DNA of 64,000 nt from Lomentospora prolificans (lineage: Eukaryota > Ascomycota > Sordariomycetes > Microascales > Microascaceae): the NCBI GenBank assembly GCA_029532625.1, contig JARFXM010000003.1:3224001-3288000 (forward strand), read 5' to 3'. Below are positions 58,209 to 64,000 of the stretch, piece after piece. The notes under the pieces were generated by a model, which did not search any database, was not told the DNA's origin, and saw only the letters and a list, made by a program, of their open reading frames with translations. Position numbers and translations under genes: made by a program. Position 1 is the stretch's first letter. Every line of letters starts with the position of its first letter.

Positions 58209-59840
58209 ATGAGCCGGCAACCTTCGGCCTATACCCTCCATGGAGACAGACTGAGAGGTCCACCAGGGGCCGCCCGGCCTCAGAGCCAACTGCGACATCA
58301 GCAGGCTTCTATTTCAACCCAGTCTCATCAGGACCTCCAAAATGTTCAATCCCTCCACAGCCTGCAGAGCGCGCAGCATGTCCAGAGCTCCCAGGCTTTT
58401 CAGAACGGACAGCATTATGCCCAATACCCTCACATGCCAGCTCTGATCCATGACACTGTTGGGTTTTCAAGCATGGGCGGAACGCCCATGTCCCCTGGCG
58501 GCCCCAGGACCATGACCCCGAACTGGAGGGCTGCAATGGATGACAATGGAGTGCAGTCTGTCCCTCACACATCACAGGCTTTCGGATCTGGAGCTGGCAG
58601 CCAAGCGAATGGTAGAATAGGCAACCTCCACATTCCCGAAAGGCATCATGCGCCGGCCAGCAGTGTTTATGGCGGAAATCGCATGACCGAAGCCCACCCC
58701 AATATTCTCAATCTTGGGTTAGATACGGCGTTCGCATACTGCTACGAGCGCGGAAATGGGAAGTTCACGCGCCTCATCCCCGCTGACATGCTCCCAGAGC
58801 TCCAAGATATCCCACGCACTGAAAATACCTCTGCTGGGATGATTGTCCTTCCCCAGCCCCTTGGGTATCCTACCGCAAGTGCGCCCAGCAACGCTCATCC
58901 GGTTGCAATTAAGGCATGTTTAGTCTCCCCTACTCTTTTAGGTGTCGCAAGTACGATTACGATTTCGCTAGTCGAGCGTGGAACTGACGTCTCTCACGGA
59001 CCAAAGCAATCGTCCCGCCACATCCAGGCACAAGTCTCTGATCCCATTCAGGTTCGCCACTTGTATACGGCGTGTAAAAGTAGGCGGCTGCTGACGCCAG
59101 GTTGTTCACAGACTCAAATCGATCAGATTATCAAGTCGGCTCCCCCAAAGCGTGCGAAGGTCTTCTGTGATAAGTGGGTCCATGAAGGTGTCTGCGCCTT
59201 CACTCAACAGGGTTGCAAGTACAAGCACGAAATGCCGTATGACCGGGTAACTCAGCACGATCTTGGACTATTTCACGGGCTACCGCCTTGGTGGAAAAAG
59301 CATCAGATTGAGATGCAGAAGCTGCGAAATCCTGATTCGCCCGGCTCCCCGGTTCAGATCTTCCCTATCAAGAGGGAGCCGGTTTTGGCCACCCAGAGAT
59401 CTGCAGAGCACCGGACTTGGAGGACAGAAGGCAGGAGAGAGGTCGGCTCAGTTCCTCCACCCTCGCCGTCGACTACCACCTCGGCCAACTCGCAACAGGC
59501 GTCTCCTCGCGTCGGATATACCACCAGTGGTGGTATCATGGCCGTCCATCTCCCAGGCCTGGCTAGGCCTGGACACAGCTCCAGCAGTTCTTCCGCTCGT
59601 GCTGACGAACAGGCCTCGGAGAAGCATGTCAGCTTCCAGGCAAAGACTCCCAATCCCCCTCTAACTCCGGCAACTCCCACCCCAGCTTGCGTCTGGGGCC
59701 CGATTGGCCCCCCACAGAGACGGACTGCCACCGAGGTTCCTGTGAAGGAATCTCAGTCTAGAGTTCCGGCCAACTGCACTCTCCTCGAAGCCTTGGAGGA
59801 CGACTTTTGCCTTATGAACGGCGAGAGGGGCGTTCTTTGA
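58209..59840 (+). CDS. CCCH-type zinc-finger protein, 543 aa
   Basis: Single exon. The N-terminal 80 residues are rich in Gln, Ser and His (LRHQQASISTQSHQDLQ). A conserved-looking middle block follows (NILNLGLDTAFAYCYERGNG, FTRLIPADMLPELQDIP). One CCCH finger lies at about 320-340: C320-x8-C329-x6-C336-x3-H340 (FCDKWVHEGVCAFTQQGCKYKH), continuing into MPYDRVTQHDLGLFHGLPPWW. The spacing is one residue longer than the common C-x7/8-C-x5-C-x3-H. The C-terminal part is low complexity. Fungal proteins of this plan are generally taken as RNA-binding; the target is unknown. A short uORF precedes it, and a long C/T tract (59905-59956) follows the stop. Confidence 0.9.
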   Translation: MSRQPSAYTLHGDRLRGPPGAARPQSQLRHQQASISTQSHQDLQNVQSLHSLQSAQHVQSSQAFQNGQHYAQYPHMPALIHDTVGFSSMGGTPMSPGGPRTMTPNWRAAMDDNGVQSVPHTSQAFGSGAGSQANGRIGNLHIPERHHAPASSVYGGNRMTEAHPNILNLGLDTAFAYCYERGNGKFTRLIPADMLPELQDIPRTENTSAGMIVLPQPLGYPTASAPSNAHPVAIKACLVSPTLLGVASTITISLVERGTDVSHGPKQSSRHIQAQVSDPIQVRHLYTACKSRRLLTPGCSQTQIDQIIKSAPPKRAKVFCDKWVHEGVCAFTQQGCKYKHEMPYDRVTQHDLGLFHGLPPWWKKHQIEMQKLRNPDSPGSPVQIFPIKREPVLATQRSAEHRTWRTEGRREVGSVPPPSPSTTTSANSQQASPRVGYTTSGGIMAVHLPGLARPGHSSSSSSARADEQASEKHVSFQAKTPNPPLTPATPTPACVWGPIGPPQRRTATEVPVKESQSRVPANCTLLEALEDDFCLMNGERGVL

Positions 59841-61031
59841 CTCAGAGAAAGGATAGTGAGCAGTTCACGTGGTTGTGCACAGCTTTAGCACCGCCCCAGG
59901 CTTCTTTTCTTTTCCTTTCTTTTCCTTTTTCTTTTTTCTTTTTTCTTTTTACTTTTTATGCTCGGGTCACAGTAGTTTTATGCCAGGACAAAATTCAATA
60001 GACTCATGATGATGAATTCAGGCCATGCGTTTGGAGGATGGCAAAAGCAAGTACTCACGAGGCATACACAGAAAATTGGGCCTGTATTTTATAGAGAGGC
60101 AACGCAAATAAAATGGAGGCTACAGCCGGCTTATGAGTGAAAGTGAACTGTCACTCTCTACATTCAAGTCCCTGAGAACCTGCCCAAGCTCTGAGCAATC
60201 TTGATTTGTTCTGACAGGAATAGATGGTCTAATTTGGGCTTTGTCACTATAAGCTTGAATCGACTTGATATGAGCTATATCCGACGACATTGTGTACAGT
60301 TTTATCTGATGCCCGCAAATACGCGTGAGGGGCCAGCGGTTGTTGTACCTGATGCTTGCCCCTCCTCCGCTGGCCTTCCTTTTTAGCGTTGCTGGCTATT
60401 AATACTATTATTACCCCACCCCCACCACTCACTTAGGATCGCCAGCCTGGCGGGGAAAGAATGTCAAAACGAGCTTCCTCTGGCTGTCGTCTCTGCTCCA
60501 ATTTTGGCCGTATTCTCTTGGTTTCGGCGTGCACCTGCGTGACAAGTTACTCAAAGCTCATAGGAGAATAGGAAACGAAACTCCCAAGGGGAAGCAGGCC
60601 GAGTTAATGCTGGCAGGCGCAACGCGGCGAACTTAGACGGCTAAACGTCGGTCACGCTGGCTACCAACAAAAGCTACAACGCACTGCACTGAGGGAATCT
60701 CCAACAAGCGACCAGCCAGCCTTGGGTCCCGTCGCCAGATTCCAGTATCCAAACCAAATGAAACACTTCCACCCCATCCGTTCCATTACTTCTCTGCCAT
60801 TCCTGCCGCTTCGCTTCTCGCTCCCCATTTGACACACAGCAGTCTTCACGTCGCCTTTTGCCATCTAGCGCGGCTTTCCCTGTTGTACCGAAGGAGCAAG
60901 ATCGAGCCAAAGCTGTAGCTCCGGAGACGACCGACTCCTAACCCACCGTCAGTTCCCGCCGCTATAACATATAACATAGCTCGACCGCCACTCCGAATTC
61001 GTGTTCTCGGCTGTCTGTGCCATATACCAGG
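59841..61031. promoter_or_regulatory. CCCH 3' flank and csn3 promoter
   Basis: 1.19 kb. Polypyrimidine tract 59905-59956 in the presumed 3' UTR of the CCCH gene. No gene recognised in the rest. Confidence 0.4.
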
Positions 61032-62643
61032 ATGGATCACTGCCTTTCCGTCCTCAGGGCCTTCCCGCCTGATTCTGCACTCGAGAAAGATGAAGCCTAC
61101 AACACAGCTATCAGATCGCATCTGGAGGCTCTTGATGGTCTTCTTTCCAAACACATGGGCAATCTTGTTTCCCATGCCGAGGCTATACTATCCGTTAGCT
61201 TCCATTCCCTTCGCCTGCCACTGTCTATCTATTTCCAATTGCTGACCTAGAACCTTGACCCCTAGGCCTTGCATCCCACTCGCCACACTACATCCTGTAT
61301 TACTATGATCGAGACCGTGATAAAGACGGACCCGAAGAGTCTCTCGTCCAGAACAGAGTTACTTGACAAAATACTCCAGTGCCTTCTTCTTTTTGACAAG
61401 CGCCAAGTCCGCTATGTCGGCGCGGCCTTTAGAGCCATTCTTGAGCATGTTCTTCTCACCAAGACCTTTTCGGTATGCCTGGCTTATCTGTATGAATCTG
61501 TCGTCGTCCGCCTTTCTGACTTGCTGATATTATCTCTAGCCCCGAATTGCTGTCGACACCGTTGTCACCGCTATCCTAAGACTCGATCCCGATGGCAAGA
61601 TACTTACCTCCACCCACTGCATGCTCGCAAACCTGGCATACACGACCGGCTGCCTCGAATATGCCCGTCCTGTTATGGAGAAATCCATTCTATTCTTTCC
61701 CGAACCAAATTTCAAGCCTAAACTGCTATGTGACAAATCTCTACCGCCTTGCGCGTATGTGACATATGCTACTGGTCTAAGCTCTCGCCTCACGTCTACA
61801 AATCTGCTCGAATATGACTTGATGCGCGCCATGATGTATATACAGCAGCGAGAGTGGGCTCCCGCACTCGATGCTCTGGAGCAGTGCATCTCTCATCCCA
61901 CAGACGAGAATGCTGTGAGCACTATTATGCTCCAAGCCTTCTATAAGTGGACTCTCGTGAGCCTGCTACTCTACGGCCGAATCATTGGATTCCCGGGCAA
62001 CCCGCTCCCTGGAGCTGCCGCTGCATTTGACAGTCAAGGCGACCCTTATATCACCATCGATACCTTATTTGCCGAAGAGAATGCAAATGGCCTGAAGGTC
62101 CACCGAGACCGCCATGAAGCGAGATTCATTGCCGATAGCAACCTTCGATTGGTCGATGAAGTTATATCATCCTTCCAGAAGTGGCAGATTGTTGGTTTGG
62201 GCAATCTTTATTACAAAATCAGTATTTCTGAGATCCGGCAACTCACCCAGAGCGCCGTTACTGGCAGATCACTTGACACCGAAGCAGAAGTGGAAGACTT
62301 GATCAAAACTATGATCACATCCAAGATGCTCAACGCAACTCTCGAGCCGTCGGCCTTTGGCCGACCAGCCCATCTGGCCTTCCTACCATCACCGGCTCCG
62401 ATTCCAGAAGCTGAGTATGCGACACAGCTAGAAGCAGCTGCCCGAAGCGTCGCCAAGGTTACCGCTGATATTGAAGAGACCAATACCGCTCTAGGCAGGA
62501 ACCGAGAATATCTGAGATATCTGCAAAAGGAGAAGAAGAGGCGTGAGAAGGAAGGAGATGGACCTAGAGACCCGGCTGTTGACTTCGAGACTCACATTGA
62601 AGATGAGGATCTGATGCTAGGAATAGGCGGCACGTCTGCTTAG
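61032..62643 (+). CDS. csn3: COP9 signalosome subunit 3 (Csn3)
   Basis: Exons 61032-61193, 61266-61472, 61540-62643 (1473 nt, 490 aa). Introns are 72 and 67 nt; the donor of the first is GTTAGC. The start at MDHCLSVLRAFPPDSA is the first ATG; an upstream in-frame GTG at 61017 is not used. An N-terminal alpha-helical repeat region (ILQCLLLFDKRQVRYVGAAF, ANLAYTTGCLEYARPVMEK, LMRAMMYIQQREWAPALDAL) leads into a PCI domain (about 280-400: GLGNLYYKISISEIRQLT, LIKTMITSKMLNATLEP). The tail is charged with a coiled coil and an acidic end (THIEDEDLMLGIGGTSA). The COP9 signalosome removes Nedd8 from cullins and so tunes SCF/CRL ligases; in filamentous fungi it affects light response, development and secondary metabolism. 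Confidence 0.93.
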
Positions 62644-63319
62644 AAGGTCCACGATGTGGCGTCCAAGCCGTCTTCTTCATAATGTTCAGCCCCCGAGGCA
62701 GCCGATCCCCAAGCTGCACTTCAAGGTGCGCCTGAGACTGCTAACCGCCAGTTATTTCCGAAACTATAGCCGTGGTTAGTAGGGATTGAGGTTCCGTTAA
62801 TAAAGAGAGAAGGTTGTTTGCTCCGCGTATGCTAGAGCGAGCCTTCCGTTGAGGTGTTCATGGTGACAATGAAATACAGGAAGGCGCATCTCTCAGTGGG
62901 CGAATTGGACGCGACCTTGTTTCATTTGTTGCCTTGGCCGGCGCGGATATCTGCATAGGATGGAGAGGACGGACATCTTGTAGATCTGAGGTGCACAAAA
63001 AAGTGTTACGGGGAGCAGAAAAAGGGGGCGGCGGCTATGATTACTCGACCAAGGGATTCATAGTTGGGCTCTGAGAAATTAAAGCTTGATTCCATGATTA
63101 TCTGCTTTGAAGCATTGCAAATATTAAGAAATCAATTAACATGAGTCTTGTAATACTCCTCTACAATCGTTTTGAAGTGTTCCCTTTCGGGCTCGTTTCT
63201 TTTTTGCTCAAAGGATCAATTTGGTCCTCCGTCTCAAGTTCCGCAATCATTTCTCGCCCACCCACTATTACGTTCCATTCATCAAGGCATGCGACTAGTA
63301 TAACAGTGACTCCCATCGT
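62644..63319. other. Convergent intergenic region
   Basis: 3' flanks of csn3 (plus) and rpa1 (minus), 676 bp. No gene supported. An open plus frame at 63141-63323 has no features. Confidence 0.4.
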
Positions 63320-64000
63320 TTAGCTGATGCTGTACTGCTTAATGAGCTCGGCAAGCTTGTTGCCATCCGCTTTGAAATCTACCGGGGCGGCACTCATGAC
63401 TTGCGTTCTTACGCTAGTTACAACAACCTTGTTAGAAACGGAGGAAATTGATGGTTGGGGGCGGGGGGCAGGGCAAGGGTATAACTCACGTTTCTTGCTC
63501 CTGGAAAATCTCGGTTCTGGCGCGGACCCTAAAGTTGTACAACCGGCAGTTCGCTTCCTCAAAGATGTGGGCAGCAGCAGCCTCACCACCCTCTTCTATT
63601 AATTCCATGATGTGGTCGGCAGTCGTTCCAGTGATCATGCGGCCAACCTCGTCAAAGCAGCTCAGCCAAGTCTGGCCAGTGTGATCGGCAACGTTCACGC
63701 CGAGGATGAAGCGGTAGTTCGGTTTGGCAAAGTTCATGGAACACTTCTCGCAACGCCAGACGTCATCTTCTATCTTCTCAACCTTCTTGTTACAAGGAGG
63801 GTTGGCCGAGGTGTTGGCACAGGCAGGGTAGCAGAAGCTCTTTTGTTTTATGAAGACCACGGTAGCTTTGAGCATAAAGTAGATGGGCTCGCTACCCATG
63901 CCGAGATTCTCGTCCCGAATCTGACTTATAAGCTTGATCTCGTCCTTGCGCCCTGTGGCTTTGCCAGCACTGCCCATGTTGACATGGGTTGCGAAAGAGT
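63320..64000 (-). CDS. rpa1: Replication protein A large subunit Rpa1, C-terminal part
   Basis: Partial: the 5' portion lies beyond 64000. Exons (minus): 64000(partial)-63490 and 63414-63320, with a 75-nt intron (GTGAGT, CTAAC, TAG); the joint is AC|C. The frame stays open to the window edge (SFATHVNMGSAGKATGRKDE), so the ATG at 63977 is internal. The visible part is the C-terminal OB fold (DBD-C) with its zinc ribbon (CYPAC, CNKKVEKIEDDVWRCEKC), NYRFILGVNVADHTGQTWLS, GGEAAAAHIFEEANC, and the trimerisation helix at the end (ADGNKLAELIKQYSIS). RPA coats single-stranded DNA in replication and repair. Confidence 0.94.

Noticed and set aside
61017..61031. Upstream GTG start for csn3
   Set aside because: The ATG at 61032 fits nuclear initiation and the expected N terminus.

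Overview
The window reads as nuclear DNA of a filamentous ascomycete (Pezizomycotina, most likely Sordariomycetes). The genes carry 54-208 nt introns with GT(or GC)-AG ends and CTAAC/CTGAC-type branch points. The protein set is eukaryotic, the coding density is moderate, and no bacterial-style operons are seen. Exon joints were worked out by hand from splice signals and reading-frame closure. In every multi-exon gene called complete, the exon lengths sum to a multiple of three.

Left part (1-21.6 kb): a Ser/Pro-rich orphan protein of 1116 aa preceded by chained uORFs; U1 snRNP protein U1-C, which needs a 6-nt microexon; the p24 cargo receptor erv25; the SDH assembly factor sdh5; the kinetochore MIND subunit dsn1/mis13; the stress bZIP factor atf1/atfA; and a GST-like protein with a perfect CRE 45 bp upstream of its ATG. 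Then comes an 8 kb stretch (21.6-29.7 kb) in which I recognise no gene, followed by a possible 89-aa gene with a TATA box and a leader intron.

Middle part (31-49 kb): the replication-licensing factor cdt1, with a one-base reading-frame break at a C7 run and three MCB boxes upstream; mbf1; a GFA-domain zinc protein; a DUF1365 membrane protein; two GPI-anchor-type secreted proteins, one with repeated CC-x-x-G modules; and a tRNA-Arg(TCG) with a 9-nt intron.

Right part (49.7-64 kb): the mitochondrial rRNA methyltransferase mrm1, divergent from a Mit1/Mi-2-like PHD-chromo-SNF2 remodeller; a CCCH zinc-finger protein; COP9 signalosome subunit csn3; and the 3' part of rpa1, which runs off the right edge.

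Themes: several genes serve cell-cycle and chromosome work (dsn1, cdt1, rpa1, csn3, mit1), and MCB-type ACGCGT boxes lie near some of their starts. The most unusual items are the U1-C microexon, the uORF relay at 3592-3644, the cdt1 frame break with its MCB cluster, and an in-frame 54-nt intron in mit1.
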